The notes: generated by a model not told the origin, from the sequence alone. 64,000 bases of DNA from Cyrtodaria siliqua (GCA_037043455.1 JAWPHD010006788.1:62001-126000); one strand, 5' to 3'. Counted from the stretch's first letter, positions 46,315-59,033 are shown. A program made the numbers and translations.

Positions 46315-46400
46315 ATGGGATCGAACAGTTTCGTGGAATCGGTTCCTTTACTGTATAGTGGACATCAGGTACTTTCTTCCAAAAGGAAAAAGCCACGAAG
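46315..46400 (+). CDS. Candidate first coding exon, basic C-terminus
   Basis: The ATG at 46315 (context ATTATGGGA) opens 28 codons plus 2 bases ending at a strong donor (CGAAG|GTATGT at 46401). The peptide ends in SSKRKKPR, a possible nuclear-localisation signal. I found no joined second exon. It may be a real start exon of an unrecognised gene or a mobile-element exon. Confidence 0.3.
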
Positions 46401-47169
46401 GTATGTATCTATTTAATATTTTATTGCTAAGTATTCAGATTAAGTAAGAAACATTTCATACAGCACTGATAGCGGATTGTGTTTGACACATCGGGTCAGC
46501 ATTGGAATTAAAAGCTGAAGTGTGTTAAAAAAAATTAGACCAGTCTTTAGTAAAATCACTTCAGCGGTTGTCCGTTTTATCGATAAGTGCAGTTAAAATA
46601 TATGCATTTTTTATGAAATTTAAAAAATTGAATATAGCAACCTTAATCAGTACACAGTTTAGGGATTTGTCCACCTAACGATCATTTGTTACACTTGTTT
46701 AGTTCTATATGTATGCATGTTAAATACGTTTAAATACCACCCCTGTACAAATACGTACTGTACTGTTAGTCACCTAAGCAACCTTTTGTTGTCTGTATGG
46801 TCATTTTCGACTGTTGTGCTTGTCAGTTAATAAGTCTAACTTCAATAAAACGCTTCAGAATAAAGAAGTATATGTAGCCTCATTTGACAAGTGTTGGCTT
46901 TACTTAAAGTTTTGCAGATAAAAAAAGGTTTGTGTGAATGTAGCAACGCTAAACTGCTAAAAGTAAGTTTATTTTCTAACAAAGTTCTAGTAGATGCATT
47001 TTCCGTGACGTGGGTTGCAAGTGGTAGTCCAATAATTCGATAAACTAGGGTTATGTTTTATTTGGCTTTATCAATGAAATTAAAGTAGATCTACTGTGTG
47101 AACTGTATTTTTTCACTCCCTTTATGTTAAAAAAAATCGTTTTGTATAAAAAAAAAGGTAGATCTATTG

Positions 47170-47998
47170 TTATTTACAAATGTGTTTGTTTTTTGTTTGT
47201 TTGTTTTCTTCAGGAAACAGTAGATAAGCAATATTTCTTAGTGGAAACGCCTTGTCCGTAACTAGTCTATTACATTTGTATTTTTCAGTTTGGTCTACTG
47301 TTTTAGGGTTATGTAACACTTTAGGAAAAATATTACACATCTCCTCTAAATATTCTTTATCATCACTTTCAGTGATAGACAAATTAAACATACTGACAGA
47401 TACATAGCTATGACCCTCTTCTTCAAAATCAACATCGTCATTAACATTGTTATTAACTGTAATACAAGTTTGCTTCATCACACTGAATATTAGTTTTGTC
47501 GTTGTCGACATTTTGGCATAATGTTTTCTTAACCGGCGTCGATTTTGTAAACCGAACTATTTTAGAAAATGAACTGTAAACAGGACACTCAGTCTAAACA
47601 GAAGATTCAGTTTCTAATTTAGAAATTCGTATTGTTTCTCGCAATGTATCACAGTAGATAAATGCGCCATCACCTCTGACAATCTCAGATGTAACTGTAA
47701 CATGTTTGGACTGCCATATTGCCTGTTTTGGTTTGCCCGAAAGATACACTAGCTTTTTTATTTTCAACTCATTCTTGGGATGTGTTATTATGTTGGGGTC
47801 AATGCTATCGGTAAACTGTAGGCACGTGAATAGGCAGTATACACATTTAAACTGGTTTTGGTTCATATTTTCTAAAATTTGAAAAATAAGAATTTGCAAA
47901 ATGTTAAGTCTATAAATCCAAAGCGAATATTGGATCGACTGATAGCGCACAGTGTTCCATTTTAACCTTAATCCAACTTTGTATTGGGATTCTGCCAC
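47170..47998 (-). CDS. Two adjacent hypothetical ORFs
   Basis: Two minus-strand ORFs, 47998-47594 (134 codons) and 47511-47170 (113 codons), are separated by 82 bp containing stops. The first has a CVYC pair and a second Cys, with basic and Ile-rich sequence (NELKIKKLVYLSGKPKQAIW). The second is acidic and ends in a Lys/Asn-rich tail. Codon composition looks more protein-like than other ORFs in this region, and the two could be exons of one gene or a decayed coding segment. No family is recognised. Confidence 0.3.
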
Positions 47999-48029
47999 CG
48001 TTTTTAAGGTAACACAACAATCATAACAC

Positions 48030-48188
48030 TTAACAGAATGTCAGTCACGGATGGCGGAAGGTGTAAAGTACGGGTACTACCCAGGAAAAGTAGGTGGTCT
48101 GCCTCCATCACAAAACAAATCGACCTTACATGTGTTGAAAATGACGTAAAACACTATACAAACAAACAAACAAACAAACAAACAAACA
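48030..48188 (+). mobile_element. 5'-truncated SINE with (CAAA)n tail
   Basis: Matches the body of the SINE at 49134 (GTACTACC.AGGAAAAGT.GG, GTCTGCCTCCA.CAC, ACATGTGTTGA.AATGACGT) without the tRNA-like head and ends in about seven CAAA units (48159-48188). Confidence 0.7.
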
Positions 48189-49133
48189 CTCTCATACCAT
48201 CTTACTATATTACAATACTTACATATTGCAATACATGAAGAAAAAGTACAGAAATATCACAGAAACTAACCGTACAGGTTTTAAATGTTTGTGATGAATT
48301 ACCTATACAGTAGACGAGTGACTAACGGTATAGTCTTTCGAAAGTGGGAGGGGTTATTAATTTTGTTTAAATTCAGCAAATAAATTAACTGTTGGGCGAC
48401 ATATATATATCTGTTTGAATACGGGAATGTTTATATTTATCTGTGATCATAATTTTGAGATACATTAAATAATTTACAGTAACAAACGAATTGATAAAAT
48501 TGACGCGGATCGTATTCTATGCTAAAACAACAAGTGATTGGGACATGTTCTTTTAAGCAGTGAGTCCAACAAAATTCATACGATTCCATGATGTGACTGG
48601 TTGACCATTGGTAAATACATACCAAAAGTAAAGTTATTTATAGTAAGTCCAAACAAAGTATAAATACCGGGTTTAGCGTATTTTCATCACACGCTTCTAT
48701 ATTTGGACTACCTGATGTGCACTGTACAGTTAATCAACTTCCGATGCACACAACTGTACGGTTCTACACTGTGAACCAAACCCCATCAATAAATGTGTCA
48801 ACGTTGAAACAGCGTCTACTCAACAGTGAGTATTCCAATGCTGACCCGATGTTTATAAACACGTATTTACAACGACCTGATATATCAACTTTGAACTTAT
48901 GTCATAATTAAGACGTCGGTACAACAACCATATTTCAACGTTGTAATAATCAACACCGCGGTATAACGTACCGGATTACAACGCGTTTTCAATGTCAAAA
49001 TCTAGACGTTGGTGAAATTATACCAATTGAGTCAACCTCTATAAATAAATTAAGTACTTAGTATACTCACTTATTTACTTACTTACTTAAACTAGTTTTA
49101 CATGAACACCGCCATGATTAGCGTCTCCGTCAT
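48189..49133. other. No gene recognised
   Basis: AT-rich with repeated CAACGTTGAAACA(A/G)CG words near 48798 and 46270 and TTCAACGTTGTAATAATCAA near 48932. Two ORFs of about 62-64 codons lack support. A TTAC(T)n tetranucleotide stretch lies near 49063-49090. Confidence 0.3.
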
Positions 49134-49373
49134 GTCCGTGGCCGAGTGGTTAACTACGTTGCGTTGTAAACATTTTCGCCTCTCATCACTGCGGGTTCGA
49201 ATCCCACTGGTAGCTCGACTTGCAAGTGAGGAAGTGTCGATTCTTACGGATTACGGGAGGAGTACAGTACTGGTTCTACCAAGGAAAAGTGGGGGTCTGC
49301 CTCCAACACTGAAAATGACCGTCATATATAACCTGACATGTGTTGACAATGACGTTAAATTGTACTTGAACTA
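49134..49373 (+). mobile_element. tRNA-Ser-derived SINE
   Basis: The head is tRNA-Ser-like: GTCCGTGGCCGAGTGGTTAA covers the A box and GCGGGTTCGAATCCC is a canonical B box, about 60 bp apart, so an internal RNA polymerase III promoter is likely. The anticodon-arm region does not fold as a normal tRNA. The body continues about 150 bp and matches the copy at 48030-48188. Confidence 0.8.
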
Positions 49374-50458
49374 ATCAATTAGTTTACAAGGGGGACCTTT
49401 ATCAGTATTTCTACATGAATTAACATGTTTAGGTTTTGAAACTGTCCGTGCTATTACTTGAACTGTATATCTCGTTAACAGATATTTTCTGTGATCTCGC
49501 ATTAGTCAACGATATTTTAGACGTGATTTCACCTGATTTCATGGCGCGTAAAATAAACATGATAAACCGAACCGATGAATTATTTGCTAATGTAACATTT
49601 TTACACTGTTTTTGTGATTGTACGTATTTTTTATTGGATTATTTCTTTCAGGCAAAGAAAAAAATGACCATATAGATTTGCGCGGTTTGACACAAAACTT
49701 GGCCTCATTAACAGTAGCCATGTCGTCGCACAATGTCATAACAGTGCAAAGTCACTATAGATAACAGCACCCGTGTCTTTCAATCAACACGTGTCTTACG
49801 TTGGGGGACTTTCTTGCTCTAGGTTGTAGAAAAGCTGTATTTAACTGACATTTTAATTACATATAGAAACTGTGACTCATACATGTACCAGTTTTATAAC
49901 TTATTATAATTTTCTTCAAACAAAAAAAAAGTCATCTGTTTTCATGGATCTTTCTACAGGAATGATTAATATTAACTAATTTAATTAATTTAAAGTTCCA
50001 GACTTTAAACAAGCACAATGTTGGTCATATCCCGTAGAAAGGTCGTAATATCGAATACAACACCGGTCAGAAGAACTAGTGAATTTTATTTTATTTAGTG
50101 AAAATTAAATAATTTATACTCACGACTGATTTTGAAATAATTAAACGATGTTATCTCTGTTTATTTTCAATGAGGCGTTTTTAACGTCCTCGAATATATG
50201 GAAGTAAGTAATGATAAGTTTACCAACTTCTTCAACTTCAACTTCCTTATTTCACTTAGGTTCACATATATGAACAGCATAAGGAACATGTTACAAAATA
50301 CATTTACATATGAATATATATATGAATGGCGACAAGTTATCACATTGGAAAAAAACAACATGTATACATCAGAAAACGACTATATATATATACAAACTTT
50401 CTAGCAATGAAGTGGGTAGATGTCTATTCAATGTATAAGTATACTACTTACACATTGC

Positions 50459-50510
<52 letters not shown>

Positions 50511-51003
50511 GATAATACTAATACTAATATATGTGAAAACAATGGTATAGGTGGTAGCTGACATGATATAATATTCCTGTCTATATATACTAATCTAACA
50601 TGTTAAAGTAATTATTCAATATATATGTTATGTATGAACATATACATATTATTATTTTACCAGCATTTTTATATAAACTCTATGTTAACTTTGTTTGCAT
50701 CATGCCAGGTTTAGCATCAAGCCATGCTTTCGCTTCCCCGTTGTTTGAGTGATAGCTTTTAACACAAAGGTAATAACAAATAAATCATTAAATCTAAATC
50801 AGTCATAATATATCATAGGACTTTAAAAACGCATCATATTCAAGCACGGATATTTTAAGAACCCGTGAATAAAACTACATTTCTAATTGGCAGACACAAA
50901 TTATTTAGACCTCAACACCTGGACCTGAACACCGGGATAGCGATTTGATAAACGGTTTTGTAGTTTAATTTTACCGTTATTTATGTGTTTCGAGTATTAA
51001 CGT
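49374..51003. other. No gene; (AAT)n tract and a dispersed repeat
   Basis: (AAT)n at 50462-50509. About 50225-50450 resembles 26840-26990 (AGAAAACGACTATATA and CTAGCAATG phrases), and 50850-50990 resembles 22310-22460, both in direct orientation. ORFs at 49436, 50167, 50198 and 50326 are unsupported. Confidence 0.4.
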
Positions 51004-51250
51004 TCATACCCATCCAACCCCTTCTCCAAGAAGCGAAAACGTGGTTGGCTGGTGTATGAAATAAAACCTTAATTTCGGCATAAAAAGTTTGCATATTCTA
51101 AAGTGAAATCATTTTATCGTATTTTTAAACAGGTTATCGTATTTTTTCAGCAAAATATGTTCTTAAACATGTTTTATTGTCGAAATATTCGTTATAAAAT
51201 CCTGCCAGTACAAGCTTTCTAATCGCTTAATGAAATTAAGGCGGGACCAC
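51004..51250 (-). mobile_element. MITE-like repeat, inverted copy of 31600-31862
   Basis: Begins CATACCCATCCAACCCCTTC, carries the hairpin partner GTGGTTGGCTGGTGTATG and ends AAGGCGGGACCACTT. About 75-80 percent similar by eye to the other copy. Confidence 0.6.
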
Positions 51251-51265
51251 TTATTGTTTTTTTAA

Positions 51266-51975
51266 AGGGACATACGTCAATCTTGACGTTTTTATCGAAC
51301 ATTAAAATTAGCACCTCGATTTCTTAATCCAGTACAGGGTCGTAATATATAATTTTGACTTTTAAACTGCTTGCACATAATTCATTTTTTTTCAATTTTC
51401 AATTTTCTTCCTTATTCTTCCAAATGTATAAATATATTATGGGTGCAATATTATCAACATAGAGGATCTTACATGAGTACTCATTTATTATTGAATTTAT
51501 TAAACGAGTTGGCAAAATGATATAATGCGAGGCTTTTGTCGAGCATTATATCATTTTTGCTAACGAGTTTCAAAATTCAATAATGAATGAGAACGAGTGT
51601 TAGATTCTATTTATCACATAACTCACATATCGACTTTTATTGCATTTTGCCTGTCGCTTTAACACTCGAAACCGACATAAATCGCGGGAATTGGATCATA
51701 GTCATTATCGATTTTTTTTGACAGGGCATACTAGGCTAATTTGCATACTTATATATCACTAGTGGTATATCAAAAATATGGAATGGTGTTATTCCATTCT
51801 CACATCGTAAGTTATGTGATAAAGTTAGTAATACAGAGACACAATTTGCTCTGAATTATTCATTATTAATAATTATTATTATTAATATTAGTGATACAAA
51901 ATGCAAGTTATAGATATAACAACTAACGGTACTCCTCAAGTTATAAACAATCAAGATTGTCATGTGTCCCTTTAA
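51266..51975. mobile_element. ~710-bp TTAA-type MITE
   Basis: The ends are TTAAAGGGACATACGTCAAT and the complement of TTAAAGGGACACATGACAAT (right end at about 51975). The interior has a palindromic AACGAGTT...TATAATGC block and the phrase ATTTTGACTTTTAAACTGCTT, also found in the shorter relative at 58653-58806. Confidence 0.65.
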
Positions 51976-54900
51976 GAGGGTACATTCTCATGCACAATAA
52001 ACTGTTTATACAGTTTCAGAAATAATTTATGGCATACATGTATATAAGTTGTTTGTTTCAAGTGTGTGTACATCGTACTGTAAATATATTTTGTTTGATA
52101 GCCAAGTCCGACTGGCTGTAAGCAAAATATATTATCCTCGATAAATGTACTCAGTTGCAAATAAATATATAGATATAGTCTTTTGATTATTATAATTATA
52201 ATTATTAGTAATATTGTTCTATAGCGTCACAAAGACACTGATGGTAGCGCAACACCTGGGATTTTCAATATATATGGTGTTATCATTTACTCTACATGTA
52301 GTAATATTTAAAAACAACGCTAATACATCAGTTATGTATTAAAAGAAAGTTGCAATTGACGTTTGTCTCTTTCAGATGAATAGTTTTCCCTGTATGAAAT
52401 ACTAGGTGGGGGATCACGTGGTTTCAAAATGGCGGAACCTACGGGAAGACAATCCGCTTCGAAGTTAGGTCTTCTTAATAGTTTCTTTATTACTTTACGC
52501 ATTATCTTGTGATACAGCGCAAAGTATGCGGAATTTTATGCGCTTAATTCCATAACTTTGATTGTAAATGAATGTCCTGTAGATTTTTGTTTAATCCGCC
52601 CCCATTTCCAAAATGTAGTTTTTCGAGTAGGTCTCGTACACTGAAATGAAGAGATTTTCATGATATTCGTCATAAAATGTACTCACTTGTATCAGTCCTA
52701 GTCAAGCAACTATAAACAAAAAAGTCATATCTACCACAATTTAAAAGTTACATGCTCTGCAATGAAAATAATTATGAAATTTCGAAAATGATCTCGAACA
52801 CTGACTGTCTGAAAAAGAGATCTCGTACGCTTCCGCGTTTGTTTTAAGGTGTATATTGTTTATGCGATGTAGTTATACACTACTGATCATTTCAGGTGCC
52901 AGTGGTAATTTATATAGAGTACCAACATGAGAATTCGAGTTGGATAGTAGACGTGATTTCCTATTGGGATTGCCAGGAAATAAAACGGATACTGTGTAGA
53001 TAAGCAACACGTCAAAGGCATACAATGTATGGCAGCGATATCATGAAGAATTAAACATGTATTTTTGAAATGTTATAGAAACCATCCATTGGATACTAGA
53101 GAAAGGATCCGGATGAAATCTAAAAGAAAATGACAGACTATTAGACTATTAGTAGTAATAAAATGCCACTCAAATGAGGTATCCTAGTTTTTAAACGATA
53201 AAGACGTTATGAAAGTAAATTGTTTCAACAAGACTTTGTTAGAAGCTGGACATTTTGAAGTAGTCAAAACTGCAACTTGCTTTTGTCTAAATATTCTAAT
53301 ATTTATTAATTGTGATATTATTAGTTCTAATATTCATGACGATGCGGAATATGATCGAAATGTATATGTGTTTTTTTCCATGTATCAATGCACATAAGAC
53401 ACAATATAAAATGTTCGAAATAAATATCGCTGAATAAACATGTTCACTGAATAAAAAGAAGTTGTCAAGCGTTTTATCTCAGTTGATTTCTTTTCGTTTT
53501 ACGTCATTCCTAACGATTAAGAAGCTATACATGGCGGCCATCTTTAATGGTCGAGAGGACCATAGTTGCTTATCAGCTGATTTACTAGCACCAAACAGCA
53601 CCTTGGTAAAACCACTGACCGTAGAAATGTGTGACCTACTGCAAGTTTTCTCATAAAACGAGCGTTTTAAACCATATGACGACCGTGACCCGCCTAATAA
53701 TCGCTCCTCTAGACAATAGTTTAGGTGTGGTCGTTGTATATCCTTGGTTTCTTATCAGAGGTTGCTTACATTACATAAACGCCGGTTAGGTGCCAGGGAT
53801 GCCTATCAGTATGTGCAAGTATATAAAGATAAAAAGTAGCTATATGTTAAGATAAAAAGTTGCTGAAACCTTTTTGGAAACAAAAAGTAACAATTACATA
53901 ACTTATTTACAGCGAAATACATAATAAAATCACTTTACGTAGTGAAAGCAAATAAGTATCGAACATAAGTTTAACAAAGCAAAATAGCCCATCCAAGAGA
54001 CCCAAAATGGACCTAAAGATTTGACCATGGTAACGGGAGAAAAAAAGCATTAACTTTCTTTTTTTCATAAGTGCACTCATCTCGGTTTAACATTTATGAA
54101 TGATTAGTTATCATTGCATTTTGACCAAGCTTCACAAATATCAAATGTATATATTTATTTCTTCAAACAGTGCCGTAGCTACTCCGAGGTACACAGAAGC
54201 AGTTGCCTTCAATTTTTGGAAGTTACCAAATATTGAAATAGGCATTCAAATGGAATATCAATTAAATAAAATCACTAATATATATTTGAATATATTTGTC
54301 CAATAAAAAAACGAAAATTTCGCCAGGGAATGCAATAAAACGTAGGAAACCGCATATAGAAATAAACAGTTTTTTCCGGAGTACATGTCCTCAGACCCCG
54401 TTAGATAGGGATTTGCATCGGGTAATTTCGGGACTGGCTACGGTCTGTCAAAAATTCAAAGGCTCTATCACTTGTTATTTAAAAAAAAAACGATCTCATT
54501 GGTTTTCAAAATTTACATAACTAAGATATTTTAAAGACCCGATTAATATCAAAAAATATAAATCACACGCTTTCAATGTGCTTCATAGTTTTTCAGACCT
54601 TACAGTACAGTACTTAGTATTATCAAAGTATTTTCAAAACGATAAACAAACACAAAAAGTGTAAGTCATACCAAAATATAATAAGAGCATTATTATATTT
54701 GTCGAAAATGAATGGATACCCTTCTTTAGTTGTCGTAAATTGTAAGTAGAAGGCCGTGGAAGCAGGGATGGATTTGATTCTTGAAATAAAATACGAAATT
54801 CAACAATTTCTGAAATAGTTTTCATCCAAGCAGTAAGTGCATGTTCTGTTATCTGCTTTATCGCTTACACCACTTTGTACACATATGTGTTTCAGAATCC

Positions 54901-55327
54901 GCAATATCATTGCGACAGGCATTAAAATCAATTTCAGATGGAAGGCGATACTTAGGTCCTTTGGCAATTAAATGCCGAGTTCTCTTATCCTCAATTACAT
55001 GAAGATTTCCAGTAAGAATGTGACCTAATCAACAGATTTGTTTTTATAACGTCATTAATTTCTTTTTTTAGAGATGCATAACCGGTTGACATGTAATCAA
55101 TTTTTATTATAATGAACATGCGTTGTTATTTTTACTGTTGTTTACCTTAGGATATGACAATTTATTTATATTGTAATTCGATGTGTACTTCAGATATTTG
55201 GCGAATTGTAGTTGAATAGGCAGTCGATCACGAGCAGTGTGCAAACGTTTTGATTGCTAGATTGAATTGTATTGCATGACGTTATCGTCAGTTTCAACAA
55301 TGTTTCAGTTATATTACGATGATGTCT

Positions 55328-55370
<43 letters not shown>

Positions 55371-55499
55371 GGGCACACAGACAGAGCGAGGGGAGAGATG
55401 AATACAACAGAGACAGGGGCAGAGATCGAGAAAGAGAGAGTACATACAGCTGAGAATATACAACATTACATGAGAAAGAGTGAGAGAGGCCTAGCATAC

Positions 55500-55535
<36 letters not shown>

Positions 55536-57169
55536 GTAAATTAGACATTTTCGATCAGTGATGTTTTATTTAGTCATGAAAAGCGCTTTCTATCGTATTT
55601 GTAAACAAAACGGGCTGTGCACATTTCATGGAAAATTTTTAGTGGAATAAGCATATGTTATATATATATTATTTTATACTGACTACTTAGAGTATGCAGA
55701 ATTTTTCAGGACTTTTATATCTATTTAACTGATTCATTGTAGGTATACAGATAAAAACTGTAATACCAGTACAGTAAATAAAACCTCGGTACAGATTTGT
55801 AGCTGTACCCACTGCCAAAAATCAAACTATTTGTCAAAGTTTTACTTTTTTTTCCAAGACAATAGAACTTATTCGAGACCTATAATAATAAACTAAGGCA
55901 CGAAAATGATGCTACATGTCATATGTTCTTATTAAATAACAAATAAGGTGAAATTAAGGTGACGACATCTTTTGTTTACACAAGTTTTCCGATGTTTTTA
56001 AGCGAATATCTCCTTTGGTTTTGTCCTGTCGGCCTTTACAAGTACTCACTGGTTATGTAATCATTCTCGGTCGAACATAGGACAAGTGTTTATGATTTAT
56101 TCAAATAATGACAGAAAATGACTAAACTATACGGACCTTCCATATGCTGCAGTGTTGTTCTCCGATTCAGCAAATTTCAATACCGGAATGGGTACATTTC
56201 CGTTCAGACACTGTTTAATAGAGCTATAGAAATAGTATACACTATTGTTGTAATTATGTACAGGTACCAGTAGTTAAGCCTGTTTACTGAGGACACTATA
56301 CCTGTCTTCTGTTAGCACCATTAATCTACATGTGTATCTCTCTACTGGGCTAACTCAGGCCAATGCTAATGATCATAATTTATGGGTTAGCATCCCTTAT
56401 TTGGGAGATAGTCTATGAACCAGGCTAATGCTAATGCTATATGATTTACGTGTTAGCATTCCTTATTTGTAGATGCTATAAGATTGATGATTTAGAATGT
56501 CAGTATTTACGATCATGCTAACTCCTTATTTGGAAGGGGCCTTATAAAAAGGGAGGGTTTTCTTTGTTCGGGGCTTTTTCCTAGATACAAGAGATCAGTA
56601 ATCATGCGAGAGAAACAATATTACCCACGCACGCCCACACACAAGCTAAAAAGAAGGTAGTAAAAAATAATACAAAATATTCATCCCGAGGTTGAACTCG
56701 TGACCTTCTGCATCCAAGGTCAGTCCTCTACTACTGAGCTGCGCCGTCGATTATAATGTTTGCCACAATGGAGTAGTATATATAGCATAATTTAAAAATG
56801 TCATTTCAAATCGTAGTCAAACGTTTAATACACGGCGCCTATATATCAATTTATTTGGTGAAACTTTACGTATATACATATTATTTCTAACATAAATAAT
56901 AATGTCCTTTCTTTGTTTACTTTCCCTCTCGATAACAGGTGATGCGTTATACCTACAACAGCGTAGAAACCATTCATATTTTCTATATAAGCATTAGAAT
57001 AGTTAAAGCAAAACAACTTTAAACAAATGATTAGTATTGCAAGAAACATAAAAAAAAAAATTAACAATAAATTATTATTTATGTTGACCTTACATTATTA
57101 AACTATACTCACTCCTGAGTTGCGCTCTGTTTGATGTAAATTCAAAGTATACAATTACCTGTTTTAGCA
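51976..57169. other. Mostly featureless, weak promoter-like spots
   Basis: At 52431 CAAAATGGCGGAACC with a CACGTG E-box just before it opens a 27-codon frame. At 53531 ATGGCGGCCATCTTTAATGG (YY1-like GGCGGCCATCTT) opens a 41-codon frame to 53656. Both look like promoter/first-exon sequence but no downstream exon is recognised. (AG)n tracts at about 55329-55362 and 55504-55530 create spurious Leu/Ser ORFs on the minus strand. TGCTAATG words repeat near 56360-56470. Confidence 0.35.
56693..56752 (-). repeat. tRNA-like remnant (SINE head or pseudo-tRNA)
   Basis: On the minus strand GGCGCAGCTCAGTAGTAGAG (A box) and CACGAGTTCAACCTCG (B-box-like) are spaced as in a tRNA, with a plausible anticodon arm (TGACC..GGTCA). 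The acceptor ends do not pair convincingly and the B box deviates from consensus. Confidence 0.45.
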
Positions 57170-57480
57170 TTCCATTTGAGACAACGATCAATATACGATT
57201 AAACTGGGACATACTGGAAACAGCATGTGCCGAGAGATAACAAGTTAGATAACATGTTACGCTTATTGCGTTTCATTTACATTTCATAACGGGCTTGATT
57301 CAGTTTAGTAGTAGGCATTCACGAATTTGCAAGCGGAAAATAAATATGTTTGTTTACATTCTAGATGTGGTAATATGTATAGGAGCATTTTTGGTTGCTT
57401 GGATAGTTTGGAAGAAGGTGAGTCAAAACATAAACTTATCACAATTATAATTTTACTTCACTGAGTCCGAACCATTTTAA
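57170..57480 (+). repeat. Tandem-duplicated 5' region of the P450 gene
   Basis: Matches 22609-22672 plus 23302-23588: the upstream flank, 5' UTR (CATAACGGGCTTGATTCAGT), exon 1 and the first ~60 bp of intron 1. It lacks the foldback element of the other copy, has a ~28-bp deletion near 57250, and ends exactly at the TTAA where the 5.5-kb element begins. Confidence 0.85.
57346..57417 (+). CDS. CYP20-like: Second CYP20-like P450 copy, exon 1
   Basis: Same ATG, length (24 codons), frame and donor (AAGAAG|GTGAGT) as the exon at 23448, with a few substitutions that keep the anchor hydrophobic (Val-Ile-Cys-Ile-Gly instead of Val-Ile-Phe-Ile-Val). No frame damage is seen. Exon 2 is not found in the remaining 6.5 kb; most of that is a large inserted element and intron 1 of the first copy is already 5.9 kb, so the rest probably lies beyond the window. 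It could be an active paralogue or a partial duplicate. Confidence 0.75.
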
Positions 57481-58355
57481 AAAGGCCGTGAGCCAGATCC
57501 CGAAATTTGATCAATCCGTACCACCCAAGGTGGCAAATTATTAGTATGAGTTTTGATACTGGTGATATCCCTATTTAACCCTGATAGACTTTTAGATTTA
57601 GCAGCTTATGTCATGAAAACAACCAATATATAGAGCCACTCCGTGTTTTATAAATATCCAATTATGATACCACCATCTTGAGTATAGTGATGCATACATT
57701 TTATTTTAAAATTCGATATATTTGTGATAATACAATGTGTTTAACTATCATTGTTGAACATACTTATTTTCATAATTAATGTATAAGGTCAAATGTAAAG
57801 GGAAACACACATCTTTTTAAATTGTAGTTCTTCATTCATGCCTGTTATTGTTAAAAAAACGTCATCCTGGTAATATCTGTATATTAATTAATACATTAAC
57901 AGCGTACAATGCTTCATTTAACATGTTTAATACATATTTTGTTTTTGTACCATGTCAACATTATTTAAAATTGACTAGCTTTCAAAATAATCAAACACAA
58001 GGCAATACTTCATGAATTATATACCATACACATATTTAACTTGCTATACAATTATTAATACGAATTTGCAAGAAAATCAAAATTATAATTATTATACATA
58101 GTTGTCAATAGTTCCACACGATTAGTATGATGTTAACCTTAAATTAGAAATCGGATGGTTGATGCTAGTCCTAATATTGACTATGGCTTGTTCGGGAGTT
58201 TCCACAAAAGATTAGTATAATTCACAAGTTGTAAGTATTATTTAAATACCATGATACAATGTACTATATTGAGTTAAAAATGGTTATGAAACACAAACAT
58301 ATTACTGTCGCTTCACTTTAGTAGTATTGCTCTTCCATTTCAATGTCATCATTAT

Positions 58356-58613
58356 TCATAGGTCATCAGACACATCATTGCTTGCTTGATCATCACATGT
58401 AATGTGTTTGCACCTGACTGTACACATCATGCAATTTGCTAAGCGATCACAACTCTGTAGCTTACATTGTCGAGTACACTTGCAAGAACGTAAATCTAAA
58501 ACGGCATCAGAAGCTGAAGGACTATCCATCCGATCTATTTCGAATTCGCCATCTTCAGTTTGTTTCCATCCATTACTTACTTGTGAGAGATTAATATCCT
58601 GTGTGGCGTCCAA
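58356..58613 (-). pseudogene. Cys-rich domain fragment in the left arm
   Basis: An 85-codon ORF reading GWKQTEDGEFEIDRMDSPSA, then AVLDLRSCKCTRQCKLQSCD and further CMMC/C..C pairs. Ten Cys in about 45 residues suggest a zinc-binding cluster. I recall similar C-terminal Cys-rich tails (…GW…DG.L.I.WM..PPAP.A.L.L.SC.C...C) in transposon-derived ORFs of cnidarians and molluscs, without a known function. It is the inner end of the left inverted arm; the mirror copy is at about 61990-62215. Confidence 0.5.
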
Positions 58614-58652
58614 GCATCCTATTCAGACAATAACTTAAAAACTGGCTCGTTC

Positions 58653-58806
58653 ACAGTGTTTTGTTAAAAGGACAAACGGCAATCTTAAAGGTAATATCAG
58701 GCATTAAAAGCATCTCAATTTATAAGTCTAATATCATTTTGACTTTTAAACTGCTTACATATGTAATGTGTTTTAAGCAACTCAAAATTGCCATTTGTCC
58801 CTTTAA
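58653..58806. mobile_element. ~154-bp TTAA-type MITE nested in the large element
   Basis: Termini TTAAAAGGACAAACGGCAAT and the complement of TTAAAGGGACAAATGGCAAT. The interior phrase ATTTTGACTTTTAAACTGCTT links it to the longer 51266-51975 copy; a possible third left end (CAAGGGACACTCGGCAATTT) lies at about 26486. Confidence 0.7.
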
Positions 58807-59033
58807 ACAATTCCTACAAAGTGGTATATGTGATGAATCAATGTCTACAACCTTGCACAAAATAGTTGGTGCCGACATTCATTTACATCAGATGTCTGAC
58901 ATACCTTGAACCATACATTCGACAAGTGAACTATTAAAATGTTGTTTTTTTTCAACAGTTTCTGATGTCAGTGTCCAATTTTTAACTAACTTCTGAAATA
59001 ATTATTCTTATACTGGTTCCATCTTCAAAAGAG

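Noticed and set aside
49134..49215. tRNA-Ser gene
   Set aside because: A and B boxes are good, but the anticodon arm and acceptor stem do not fold and the sequence continues into a repeated SINE body.
55190..55497. Ser/Leu-rich ORFs on the minus strand
   Set aside because: Produced by (AG)n microsatellites.
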